A stretch of DNA of 64,000 bases from Muraenolepis orangiensis. Lineage: Eukaryota > Chordata > Actinopteri > Gadiformes > Muraenolepididae. The notes beneath the pieces are model-generated. The model was not told where the DNA came from, made no database searches, and saw only the letters and a list, made by a program, of their open reading frames with translations. The translations under genes were made by a program, and so were the position numbers. The stretch is taken from positions 12,272,948 through 12,336,947 of the forward strand of contig CM051004.1 of assembly GCA_027704905.1 (NCBI GenBank), read 5' to 3'. Shown in pieces: positions 48,991 to 60,652 of the stretch (positions are counted from its first letter, which is position 1; each line of letters starts with the position of its first letter).

Positions 48991-49491
48991 GTCGTCCTGC
49001 ATATTGAAGGAGAACCGTGAACCCAAAGTGTGAAGGACACGGTAGTGCTGTACTACGCTGGCCCCGTTACCTGGACTGATAATGCGCCTGCTTTAAACTC
49101 TTCTGCCCAACCTGCCGAAATTCTCCACCATCTGTAACATCACATTTCCGGGGTTCCCGATCAAGGTCCTTTTGGGCTTCCATCCAGAGCAGCGAGAAGG
49201 CTGAACAGTCCTGACCAATCAGGACTGGAACTGGAAGGGTCTTGATTACTCCCACCTTGACATTAAAACAAGCCCTTAGTAGTGGTTAGCCTCACCCAGG
49301 TTTGTTGGGTACTCTCAGAGGGCTCCATGGACACACACACACACAACGGGAACTGGTTTGCCTCGATTAAAGTTAAAGTGGAACCTTCCGAGGATGCAGC
49401 TTCTCGGACCGATGGTCAATGGAGGGCAGCCTGGGCATAGTCGTTGGGGAGGCCCAAAATGACCAGGAAGAAGTGTTTGGCTCATAGACAG
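48991..49491 (-). repeat. Gypsy protease-region unit 2 remainder and unit 3
   Basis: Resumes with ctgcatattgaaggagaac, equivalent to 37766 onward, and the third ttccggggttcccgat occurs at 49145. The minus strand again encodes LPVPVLIGQDCSAFSLLWME. Unit 3 stops abruptly at ctcatagacagag where the element at 49493 begins. Confidence 0.85.
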
Positions 49492-49492
49492 A

Positions 49493-50243
49493 GCCGGTCA
49501 AGTGTCCGGACAGATTTTATTTTAACGGACAAATTCGAAACTTACCGGTCATGTTTCAAAAACAGTCTATATTACAAACGCAACTATAATGACGAAAGAA
49601 TGACAAAGACCTCAAATAAATTTGACTATTTAATGAACAACAAAACGAACAAGAACGATTGAGCAAAACCTCGTTAGCCGCAAAAATCGAGGCTACTTCA
49701 AAACCCCTGTAACATCTGTAGTCCGTTTTAACATAGGCTACATAATTTCATTGCGGCAAAGTCCTCTGCTGCCGAGCTGAAATCAAAGGTGTCTAATGTG
49801 TCTTTGCAGCCTGCAATCCGCATAAGATCACTCTCTCCTCCTCCAGAGGACTCCGCAGTGATGTTTTCAAACCATTCTGGAGGGAGAAGCCCCTCTCTGC
49901 TGGTCACTTGACACGGGCAGAACACAGGCCATTGTAGCCGGTGTGGCCGAGTCGGGGTACAGCTCGCTGAACTCACAATTGAGCACTTGGCAAGCTGTCG
50001 CAAACATTAAAGCCCCATAGCCGTGGAGCGCTAACATTAAAGCCCCATAGCCGTGGAGCGGCCATAACTGCACCTGCATCTCGTCGGGCGTGCTTGACGT
50101 CATGAGAGGGGCGGCAGCTGATTGGTCACTTCATTCGGTCACCCTTTCGGGGGGGAGGGGGCAGTAATAAAGCTGTCAAAACTCAAATGTCCAGGATCTA
50201 AGTTTAGTATGAGCATTATTACCGGACATTTGGACCGGCAGGT
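49493..50243. mobile_element. DNA transposon relic with imperfect terminal inverted repeats, hAT-like
   Basis: The left end begins ccggtcaagtgtccgg and the right end, read in reverse complement, CCGGTCCAAATGTCCGG. The minus-strand interior has PVSSDQQRGASPSRM, resembling the hAT C-terminal region seen at 2215-2330, plus a 25-bp direct duplication (cattaaagccccatagccgtgg) near 50005-50060. Non-autonomous and decayed. Confidence 0.5.
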
Positions 50244-50279
50244 TTTTAAATGACCATTTTTAATACTTTTTACCCGCTA

Positions 50280-50532
<253 letters not shown>

Positions 50533-51505
50533 CCCCTTATTGAATGGTCTAGTGACAAATGTACGAGAAGAGGCGTCCCCTCTGTCTATTCAACCTGCGA
50601 GATGAGAAACATTCCCTGCCGGGTCTGGTCAGTGTGTTTGGAGGCATCAAACGTCGCCCGTGTTCCCCTCTTCTGACGTACGCATGGCGGCAAGATAAAC
50701 ACACCAAAGGCCCATTCTGTTTCCCCTGCGGCTTTAGATGTCCTAATCCTTGCTCTCTGCCACTTGTGCAAACAGAATTCCACCTGTTTATATGGTAGGA
50801 GAGTTTGTTTTCCTTGTGCTAGAGGACAGGGTTAAACCAGCGTCAAGCCGGACCCCCGAATACACACAGTGCAGTTTTAGCTCATTATTTATCGTTGACA
50901 TCAGATAACCTCAACACCATTGTCAATAGTCTTAAACGGGTGAATACACCCTTAATACTGTGAAAGGGGTCAGGTGCTTGTATTAGGCCTGTATTACATT
51001 TCTTACTGACTCACGATTACATAGAAAAGCATCATTGGCCAGTGTAATTAGTCAGTAATCAAATTCAACCATTTCCATCGCCGTGCTCAAGATGTCGCAT
51101 GTCCCTTTAAACCACAAGTCTAACACCTAACAATTTTATATCTTTACGAGCCAGTCCCGTTTTAAAATATTGTCACCAGACTGACATGTTGACTATATAA
51201 AAAGGTAATAAAGGTGACCGGCTTGACCTTTCACCGTAAGCAGTGTATTGTGCTATTATCAAAACAATAAAAACAAAAGTTCCCTCCTGTAATCTGTACC
51301 CATTCGTCACAAAACATGACAACATGCAATGGATGTGGAAGGCAGAGAGTAGGGGCTGATGTGAGGTCACCGTTAGATTACTGCTAATCTCCTTGGTCGG
51401 TTCTCGGGGTAGACTTGTCTCCTCGTCTAGCCCTGATAAATACAGATGAATAATAGAAGGCAGGATGTGACCCAAAAAAAAATCTGACAAAGCAGAATGA
51501 GAAAG

Positions 51506-51632
<127 letters not shown>

Positions 51633-51890
51633 GGTTTTACGTATCTTGAGACCACAGCGAACTGATAAGACGCTTGGATGTCTTCCTTCCGATCATTGAA
51701 CTGCGGTGCGGAGCCTTCATGGGGGAGCGGTCGGTGTCCGGGCCCTGACATCTGAACAGTGGTGAGAGTAACCCTACTCGCCACCACCACCAGCCATTTG
51801 GGGTCATTCCATCCTGGTCAGGTCACCACAAAACAAAAGCTTGACAAACAAAGGCCATCAGGGACAAACAGACAGAGAGCGAAAGAGACA

Positions 51891-51896
51891 TTTATT
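51891..51896 (-). terminator. candidate polyadenylation signal of tmem44
   Basis: AATAAA on the minus strand, about 67 bp after the tmem44 stop codon, with no nearer canonical hexamer seen. Confidence 0.45.
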
Positions 51897-51962
51897 TGTA
51901 TTACATTATCTATTCACATATCCAGCTAAATATTGTTATTGAGGGCCACACCGTTTCCCTGC

Positions 51963-54900
51963 TTAAGGGAACAGAGACATCTCTGTGAAGTCAGATACGC
52001 TGCCTAACTGTGGAGGGTTCTTGGGCCAGTCCTGCAGAACATCCTCTTCATTCTCTTCTGGCGGTTCTCTCCAACATGTGGTGGCCCCCTCAAAATCCCA
52101 CTGAAACGTAGAAAAGACAGCAATCTGTTCAATTCAAAGGCGCGTGGCCAACACATGATATTGGCTGTTTTATTCTGTAACGTACACATCATGTACATTA
52201 TCAGTAATTTCGCAGACGCTTTTTCATCCAAAGTGACTTATATAGTGCGTTCAACATGTACAACACCCATCAGGCATACAGTGGAGGAAATCATTATTTG
52301 ATCCCTTGCCGATTTTTTAAGTTTGCCCACTTACAAAGAAATTAACGGTCTATCATTTTAATGGTAGGTTTATTTTAACAGTGAAAGAATATCTGACAGA
52401 ATATCAACAAAAAAAAAATCCAGAAATTGACATCATATAAAAGTTATAAATTGATTTGCATTTGATTGAAATAAGTATTTGATCCCCTTGAAAAACATGA
52501 CTTAGTACTTGGTGGAGAAACCCTTGTTGGCCAGCACAGAGGTCAGACGTTTCTTGTAGTTGGTCACCAGGTTTGCGCACATCTCAGGAGGGATTTTGGT
52601 CCACTCCTCTTTGCAGATCCTCTCCAAATCCTTAAGGTTTCGAGGCTGATGCTTGGCAACTCGAAGCTTCAGCTCCCTCCACAGATTTTCTATGGGATTA
52701 AGGTCCGGAGATTGGCTAGGCTTCTTCTTTAGCCACTCCTTTGTTACCTTGGCCGTATGTTTTGGGTCATTGTCGTGCTGGAAGACCCATCCACGACCCA
52801 TTTTCAGTGTCCTGGCTGAGAGAAGGAGGTTATCGGCCAAGATTTTACGGTACATGGCCCCGTCCATCCTCCCCTCGATGCGGTGAAGTCGTCCTGTCCC
52901 CTTAGCAGAGAAACATACCCAAAGCATAATGTTTCCACCTCCATGCTTGACAGTGGGGATGGTGTTCTTGGGGTTATAGTCAGCATTTCTCTTCCTCCAA
53001 ACACGGCGTGTAGAGTTAATGCCAAAGATCTAAATTTTGGTCTCATCTGACCACATCACCTTCTCTGAATCATTCAGATGTTCATTGGCAAACTTCAGAC
53101 GGGCCTGTACATATGCCTTCTTGAGCAGGGGGACCTTGCGGGCGCTGCAGGATTTTAATCCATTACGGCGTAGTGTGTTACCAATAGTTTTCTTGGTGAC
53201 TGTGGTCCCAGCTGCCTTGAGATCATTAACAAGTTCCTCCCGTGTAGTTCTTGGCTGATCACTCACCGTTCTCATGATCCTCGATACCCCACGAGGCGAG
53301 ATCTTGCGTGGAGCCCCAGACCGATTGGTCATTTTGTGTTTCTTCCATTTTTGAATAATCGCACCAACAGTTGTCTCCTTCTCACCAAGCTGCTTGCTGA
53401 TGGTCTTGTAGCCCATTCCAGCCTTGTGCAGGTCTACAATCTTGTCCCTGATGTCCTTCGACAGCTCTTTGGTCTTGCCCATGGTGGCGAGGTTGGAATC
53501 TGATTGATTTATTCTGTGGACAGGTGTCTTTTATACAGGTAATGAGTTGATATTAGGAGTACTTTATTAAAGCGAGAGGACTTATCTAACTGGTCTGTCG
53601 GAGCCAGAATTCTTGTTGGTTGCAAGGGGATCAAATACTTATTTCACTCAATTAAATGCAAATCAATTTATAACTTTTATATGATGTCAATTTCTGAATA
53701 TTTTTGATATTTAGTCTCAGTTCAAATAAACCTACCATTAAAATGATACTGTTCATTTCTTTGTAAGTGGGCAAACTTACAAAATCGACAAGGGATCAAA
53801 TAATAATTTCCTTCACTGTACATGCACATAGAGATCGTAGAGATACAGAGATCGTAGCAGTTAGTTGTTGTGGCCAGACTATGCGCAATGGTCAAGGTAA
53901 TTTCTTACTTTCAGCTGAAAGGCACAGAGTCTGATCCCCGATGTCCACAGCCTACCCGCAGGCATCCCCGAGCAAGATGCCTAAGCCCTACTTGCTCCAT
54001 CATTACATGTATCGGACTTCATTGGTCATTTTCTTTGGAAAGAAGTGTCCATTTAGCAAACGTCCTGACAATAACACATCGAGTTTTACCGACGTTCAGT
54101 TGTGTTCAAACAGGCAAGCAATTCAAATTTAATTAGATATTAAAAAGCCTTCAGCATGCTCCTGTGTCCCAAGCTAGCTGTATACGTTCTTATGTGTTGT
54201 GGTCAAACTGCCGCCACAATATGGCTGGCTGTTGGTTACAGCCACCCATATTGTGATACCTTGCCTTATATTACATGGTGACCTGATGCTGCCTTTAAGG
54301 AATGGTCTAACCAGTAGTTTAGCAGCTACTTGGGAAACCATATGCAATTGCATGACTTAAACTTACTAAACCTTCAACAGTAGTAAAGCAATTAATAGTA
54401 GAGCAAGGATTTATACAAGTTCCATCTAATACCACCATCTAGTGGACAACTGTGGAACTTGAAAATCTCATCACAACATAACACCAAATACAGTCCGATT
54501 ACATCCTGTAATTGTAATTTTACCCTCAATACCCATTAAATAACTCATTTGTTATGATATGAGCGCATTGGAAGTAAATCAAAGAAAACTTAAGACTATT
54601 CTACCACAGTGCAAGTAGTAGCTAAAGTCTGTTGGACAAATGTTGACTTATTAAAAATGACATACATATCAACTCCTTGGTGCAAAAGTAAGCAACCATT
54701 CAGAGGGTTTACCTCCAGGTCAGAGCTGAAGGACGAGGAGTCGTAGGAGGAGCTCAGCAACTCCACCTGGACCAGCCGCACTGCCCTCGTATTTGGAGGA
54801 CAACTCTCAAGAAAGGCATCTCTTGCAGATAACTCAGTTAGGCATACCTACAATGGGGGGAAATAAGTATTGAACACATCAATATTTTGTCCAGTAAATG

Positions 54901-57900
54901 TATTTCCAATGAGCCATTCAAGTGAAAGTGGCACCAGACTTTGGTATTAACTCAAACAATCCAGACAAAATCTAAACATTAAAGTCCATATGTAAATAAA
55001 GTTATGTGTAATAAAGTGGAATGAAACAGGAAAAATGTACACCACAACAAGGAAAGGCAAGGAACCAGTTGAAAACCATAACTAATTAGGAGGCAACTCT
55101 ACCTCCAATCTGTGCTAATTAATGGGTTAGAATATATTGATGGGCTAGAAAAGGGTTGTTTTGTTAGCAAGGCGCCACACACTCGACACATCTAATGATG
55201 GGTAAAAGCAAAGAGCTCTCTCAAGACCTTTGCAACCAGATTGTTGCAAAACATGAAAATGGAATTGACTACAGACATTGGCTTCACAACTTCTGACTCT
55301 CCCAGTAAGCCACACACAGGAGCTCCCGACAAGATTTCTGATCAGGGAGTCAGAAGAATACTTGGAAGAGTAGCCAAAGAGGCAAGGACCACTAAGAAAG
55401 AGCTCCAGAAAGACTTGGAGCCATGTACAGAGAGATTCTTGAGATGAACCTGCTGCCATCCACCAGGATGCGGACGATGAGACGTGGGTGGACCTTCTAG
55501 CAGGACAACGATCCAAAGCATACAGCAAAGGAAACAAAACAAAAGAATCAACTTGCTGGAATGGCACATGTCATTCCACTTTATTACACATAACTTTATT
55601 TACATATAGACTTTAATGTCTATATGTAAATAAGGACCATATGGATTCCCTCCCCCCCCCCCCCCAGCTGAAAGTACTGGGTTCGATCCCCAATGTCCAC
55701 AAGATGTGAGAGCAAAATGCCTAACTCCCCTACCTGCTCCTGAATTCACTGTACGTTGCTTTGGATAACGTCATCTGATGAATGACTGATCAGCAAATAG
55801 CTAAGGGTTCAAATGAACAGAGGTAAAACACATTCAACTTACTTTTCCTCCTGGTCGAACACTGATGTCCATATAGTGGCCGACTTCAGAGGTCTTTGGT
55901 GTTCTGACATTCTTCTTAGAAAGAGCATGTTGAGATCCAACCGAGAAAAGAATGGAGAGAAAGATCACAGGAACGTGAACAACCACAACATGAACTGCAA
56001 CACAACAAGGCATGGCTCGTTTCCTCTTAGACCTTTATCTGCCATCTTGGCCCCTGGCATCTCTTGTCTAAGAGCCATCTTTTAACTGACATGACAAGCA
56101 AGTAAAGCTTTGCAAACTGAGAAATCATTCACCACTTCACTGACTTCCTTTTGAATTATTAAGAACAGAGATTCTGGGAAAATAAACAAACCAAAAATAT
56201 TAATATATATGAATGAATAAATAGGAAAAGTGAAGAAAGGGCAAAAATATGAACTTGCTTGTTGATTTCCATCTTCTTTTTTCAATTTGTGGCCATCTTT
56301 CCTATGAAAGTGTGGGACCGCTAGAAGGTTCTGGGTGTCAAGCGAGATCCTCTCTGGTTGCCATCTAGCTCCTTTTCTCCAGCAGAATATGATCAGAACC
56401 TAGCAGTTCAAGGTTAAACTACTCAAACCATATGGAAACAGGTTGAAGTGGGCCATGAACAACATTAAAACCATTCACACAATCCAAATAATGCAATAAT
56501 ATTAGATGCAATGATGAAACATCAAATGCCATTCATTCCGTTTCATGCTAAACATAAAACAACCATATTTTGTTTACTACTACTACACAGTATGAAAAAA
56601 ATAGTTTGAACTGTTCCTTTGCTACAATATTGACTGTGATTCATCAGAAAAGGAAGCAGCTCGGGTGTTCGACTCCCAGCCGGAAGGTACCGCTGGGGTT
56701 TGATCCCCATGTCTGTCCACAGTACGTCACTTTGGGTACGACTTAAACAGCCCAAACGGGGAACAGAAAAGCCCCGGGTCGGAGCCCACAAGCAGGATAC
56801 GAGCAGGTCCAGTGTGGCACTGCAGAGTGCCGAGAGCAGCCAGGGAGCGGCCTTGAAGAGCAGCCCCCCAGGAGCCCAGAGGTCAGAGAGCAGGAGGCCG
56901 GAGGCGTAGAGGAGGCCGGCCGCCGAGGACAACACTGCCGAGACACCACCAGCCCAGGACACCCTCTCTCTCCTGCACTGAGGGAAGAGAACACATGGAG
57001 CATAGAGGGTGCTATTCTATTTAATATTCTGATTTAAGGTTGGGTTGACACCATGGAATGTGGTAATGGGAGCTGCATTATGCACGAAAGACCCGATCTA
57101 TATTGCTAATCTGCACTTAAACATTGTTTATGTTGATGTTTTTTGTCGCCCAGTACTTGTTGCTCCAATTTCCATTATTTTGATGGTTCTCTGCCTCATT
57201 TGTCCACTTGGAGACATAACTCTAAACCAACAACAAATACAAATTAAAATCAAGTTAAGTCTAGGTTGGGGGTGGCAGGATAGCTCAGTCTGTTGAGACT
57301 TTGCTTGGGAACCCGAAGGTAGCCATTTCAAGTCCCCAAAACACCTGGGCACTGCAGAGGTGCACTTGAGCAAGGCACTAGACCCCTACACTTGCCCCCG
57401 GGGAGCTGTATAGAAAATAGCTGCCCACTGCTCCCAATACTAGAATGGGTTAAATGCAGAGAAACTAATTTCACTGTGTGTATGTATGTGACCTATGAAG
57501 AGTAATCCTCCAGATTTAGATGGTGTCTTACTGCTCGGCTGATGGCAGGGAATCTGGAGGTGCAGGCTATGGTGAGAGAGACTAAGCCCAGAATGTATCC
57601 CAATAGCTCTGTGTTATCCTGAGGAGAGACAGAATCACGGTGGTTAACATTGTTCCAACATCCAACAGCCAAGGAGGCTATTGAAAGGGTTTAGGACATC
57701 ACAAAGATGTATATTAGATAGTAGAAAATGCTATAGAAGAAAGTGAAGAGTGTTTGGTAATCATTTTCCCAGTGACACAGACACACTGACTTGAAGAAAG
57801 GCATGACATAGTTTCCTTCCGGTGGAGGGCTGGATGTGTGCTGGGATGCTGCGGTCTCTGTAGGATACATAACCTCCAAGTCCCACCAACAGACACACAG

Positions 57901-58865
57901 CGACGAGGTGCTGTCTTCGACGTCTTCTGATTGACCTTAACCTCCTGTCTGATGACATGAAACAAGGCCAACCCAAGACATTGATGAGTACCAGGGAATG
58001 AGCCTGACATGGGCTATCACCATCCTGTCCAATGTCACCTTCGGCTCATTAAAAAGATGACAACTCAGTTTACCTTCTGCGGAATTCCAGCACATATAAA
58101 GCGTGAGGAAGATGAACACAACGTTCACAACATCCACGGCTACAGCCAAGACACCAAACACTATCTAAAAGAAAGTGGATGTCACAGAAGTCAGATGATG
58201 CGCTGGTGGAAGCTATATGACCTCGTTAGTAAATATAAAGGCTCAGGTTTACCTGGATATCCAGCTGGGGAGAGAGGAAAGCGCCGGTGGTGCTACACAG
58301 GTTGCCGAGAAGGCCATAGATGGAAACAACCACCACTTCTCCCTTGTGTCCTTGCCTACCCGAAGGTCTACACCGATGACACATAAGACTGAGAACGAAA
58401 ACCACTGATCAGCATTTCGCAATTTTAAAAGTCGCAAGTCTACTCATCTATCAATACACTTAATTTCATTTAGTTATTTTAGTTATATTTTGTTTATACT
58501 AGTTTTATTTAGTTAGTTGTTATTTTGTTTTCAGCTTAGGCATTAGTATATTTGTGTGTGCATTTATTCCCCCTGTGTCAACTGTTGCACCTTAATTTCC
58601 CTCGGGGATTAATAAAGTTTCTTGAATCTTGAATCTAGGCATGTCTCAGAAACGACGCCAAACGCACAATTACGTACACAAAGCACGATGTAGCCAACAG
58701 CAACGCAGACAGCGCAAAGAGTGCGATGGGGACGCACACTTCGCCAGGGTTGATGGACAGGCACGTGGTGACCGACTCGACGCAAAACCGACATAAAGAC
58801 CGAACATCGTGAATGCGGTGTGTGGTCAAGTTGTTCATGTTGGGTCCCCATGTGGCGAAACGCAC
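51963..58865 (-). CDS. tmem44: TMEM44-like multi-pass membrane protein, ten exons
   Basis: Exons in transcript order: about 58650-58865, 58253-58355, 58074-58164, 57791-57948, 57532-57618, 56801-56977, about 56255-56399, 55843 to about 55914 or 55994, 54713-54847, 51963-52100 (stop TAA at 51963-51965). Recognisable blocks are VSIYGLLGNLCSTTGAFLSP, VFGVLAVAVDVVNVVFIFL, DNTELLGYILGLVSLT, SAAGLLYASGLLLSD, APWLLSALCSATLDLLV, DTQNLLAVPHF, the serine-rich YDSSSFSSDLE, and a last exon starting WDFEG. These match the order of blocks in mammalian TMEM44, including the C-terminal acidic tail. About seven hydrophobic segments are visible; the molecular function of the family is not established. Edges of exons 1, 7 and 8 are uncertain: exon 1 lacks an obvious consensus donor in the required phase, and a shorter start at the internal MNNL is possible. 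The gene lies between lsg1 and atp13a3 in the conserved 3q29-like order. Confidence 0.82.
52200..52262 (-). repeat. SINE 3' tail relic next to the Tc1 insertion
   Basis: Reverse complement of the gtcactttggatgaaaaagc type tail also seen at 24838-24912. The Tc1 element starts 16 bp to the right. Confidence 0.5.
52279..53818 (-). mobile_element. Tc1/mariner transposon, 1540 bp, inactivated
   Basis: Flanked by TA at 52277-52278 and 53819-53820. The terminal inverted repeats begin cagtggaggaaatcattatt on the left and, reverse-complemented, CAGTGAAGGAAATTATTATT on the right; they extend about 220 bp with an inner aataagtatttgatcccc repeat on both sides. The minus-strand transposase has the N-terminal DNA-binding part MGKTKELSKDIRDKIVDLHK (53030-53482, ending at a premature stop after WSDETKI) and the catalytic C-terminal part GRGWVFQHDNDPKHTAKVTK with SPDLNPIENLWRELK (52502-52927), D, D and E being visible. 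A frame change between the halves disables it. It sits in the last intron of tmem44 (52101-54712). Confidence 0.93.
53880..54075 (+). repeat. tRNA-derived SINE relic
   Basis: Shows agctgaaaggcacagagtct, gatccccgatgtccacag and gagcaagatgcctaagcccta, matching relics at 55665-55790 and in part 56640-56735. Confidence 0.5.
54855..55625 (+). mobile_element. decayed Tc1-like transposon with 49-bp inner inverted repeats
   Basis: An aataagtattgaacacatc motif lies near the left edge. A near-perfect inverted repeat pairs 54976-55024 with 55571-55620. The plus strand reads SQDLCNQIVAKHENGIDYR, GAPDKISDQGVRRILGRVAK, ARTTKKELQKDLE and finally QDNDPKHTAKETKQK, the Tc1 catalytic block. Large parts of the transposase are deleted. 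In the intron between tmem44 exons 8 and 9. Confidence 0.7.
55665..55795 (+). repeat. tRNA-derived SINE relic
   Basis: Contains gggttcgatccccaatgtcc, aaaatgcctaactcccctac and gctttggataacgtcatctg, B box and tail of the same family as 53880-54075. Confidence 0.55.
56640..56745 (+). repeat. SINE relic abutting tmem44 exon 6
   Basis: Has gctgggg tttgatccccatgtctgtccacagtacg-like blocks of the same SINE family, in the intron just after the exon 6 donor (exon ends 56801). Confidence 0.4.
57265..57490 (+). mobile_element. tRNA-derived SINE
   Basis: A-box-like ggatagctcagtctgttgag and B-box-like atttcaagtccccaa, then gagcaaggcactagacccc and cccactgctcccaatactag, ending aactaatttcactgtgtgta. Same family as 35637-35886, opposite orientation. 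Confidence 0.8.
58440..58636 (+). repeat. LINE/SINE 3' tail in the first tmem44 intron
   Basis: Ends ttccctcggggattaataaa followed by two ttgaatc units, a typical 3' end of fish non-LTR elements. It lies directly beside the expected exon 1 donor. Confidence 0.55.
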
Positions 58866-59099
58866 TAAATCCGCTGTTGTTGTGCCGCCCGGAGGAACAC
58901 GTACGAAAGCCGAATAGCGTGTCCTGCAGCAATCACACAGGTGCGTAAGGCCTTAATTAAGTCTTAATTAAACAGCTGCACAGGATTGTAATGTTGGGCT
59001 GACTTTGAACAGCCAGCCACGTATTGTGTGCAGAAATTATATTTAAACATGATGGGGGGGTATTGTTCCTCAAAAAAAAAGTTGATTAGTAGTTTGGGA

Positions 59100-59259
59100 A
59101 TAGATAAGATTAGATTCAGAATAATGTGGCGTCTAACCAGAGTGCAAATGTTGCAGTAAAGTGCATGGTAATATATGATTGACAGTTAACAGTCTACTAT
59201 AGGTATACAAATAGTTATGATTACTTATGAGTATGTATGAGATATGTGCATAATAATAG

Positions 59260-59312
<53 letters not shown>

Positions 59313-59420
59313 GGTAAGTATACAAGTATTTAATAGGTAGTGATCAGGGGTATGCATTTATGAAAAACAGGATAAATATATATAAATGTATATACAGCAG
59401 GTATATGCAGTTGTATCAAC
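59100..59420. repeat. decayed repeat with (AT)n/(AC)n core
   Basis: A tatata/acacac run at 59261-59312, flanked by gcagtaaagtgcatggtaat, similar to acagtaaagtgcatggtgat at 63293. Family not recognised. Confidence 0.45.
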
Positions 59421-59529
59421 AGTTGAAGATTAAAATGGTACAGTAAAACATTTGAAAAATGTACACGCTATCATGTATGTATATTATCAATAATATGTAA
59501 ACTAAATAACTGTAAACTGAATATCAAGT

Positions 59530-60025
59530 AAAGTCAAGTCAAGTTTATTGTTACTTCACAGTTTAAGTATAAAGCAGTGAGTGAAAATCTTATGTGCAAT
59601 ACCCGACGACAGACAGCAGTTATAAAAATAGTAAGAATAAAAACTGCAATTTATAAAATGCAATATATCGGCACAGAAAAAGAGCAATATGTATATAGAA
59701 ATCAATGTAATAAAATATACATTGTTATATGCTATACGCCCTTGTTCAGCAGCCTGCTGGCCTGACTGTGGAAGCTATCTCCGATTCTATTTGTGATACT
59801 GCAGTATCGCCTGCCTGACGGTAAAAGTGTGTACAGTTCGTGGCTGGGGTGGGCATTGTCTGTTATGATGCGTTTGGCCTTGGCCACGCACCGCTGGTTG
59901 TATATATCCAGGAGGGAGGGGAGCTCACCTCCAACGATACACTGGGTCATCCGCACCACCCTTTGAAGCGCTCTGCGCTCCAGTGCAGTGCAGTTCCCGT
60001 ACCAGGCGGTGATACAGACTAGAAG
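59530..60025 (-). mobile_element. 5'-truncated Rex1-like LINE copy
   Basis: The minus strand reads CITAWYGNCTALERRALQRV, GGELPSLLDIYNQRCVAKAK and ASRLLNKGV, then the tail acttgacttgac type. It corresponds to 44800-45315. Located in the tmem44-lsg1 interval. Confidence 0.9.
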
Positions 60026-60135
60026 AAAAATATGTGAATATACATTTGTATATATACAAACAATATGTATATTAATATACAAGCATTACCGAGTCAAATA
60101 AAGTATAGCTCCACAGAAGAACACCCAATGCCATT

Positions 60136-60160
60136 TTTATTGTATCTTGATTATTTTATT
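60136..60160 (-). terminator. possible lsg1 polyadenylation signals
   Basis: Two AATAAA hexamers on the minus strand (60136-60141 and 60155-60160), about 500 bp after the lsg1 stop. Placement is reasonable for a 3' UTR but unproven. Confidence 0.25.
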
Positions 60161-60652
60161 TGAGCTTTTTGCGAGTACATGAATAATACAAGCGTTTTTT
60201 GTGAGACACAAACCTACATTACATTTTATTTTGCATTCACAAGCTTATCCTTAATTTGTCTTCATTTACATAAGAAAATAGATGGTAAAAAGACCAGCTC
60301 TGAAACAGTTGAGCTGGAATTGATGGTTTGGGTGGTAATCCATCACCCAGGGCAGTACATTGCACATAATGTACTTTAGAACCAAACCTCTAGCCAACCA
60401 CTCTTTAAACCACACGAAGAGACCAGCATCTCTCTGCTGAACTAGGCTGGGGTTAATTCCTTTGGAATTGCATGTAATTGCTCCCATACAGTCATCCCAT
60501 TCCATCTGAAACGATTCCACGAGGATGATAGTAAACAGTCAGTCTTATTCACCCAGCAGCCATCTCGGTGCTTCTAGCTGGGTGGGGGGGAGGGGGTTAG
60601 GGAACTGAAGATGGCGCTCTGTGAATAAGGTCCATCCATAGAGCCTTCCAGG

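Noticed and set aside
56543..56800. Extension of tmem44 exon 6 beyond 56801
   Set aside because: The frame stays open but runs into SINE-derived sequence; the GTATCC donor at 56800 joins in phase to the conserved VLIIFCWRKG exon.
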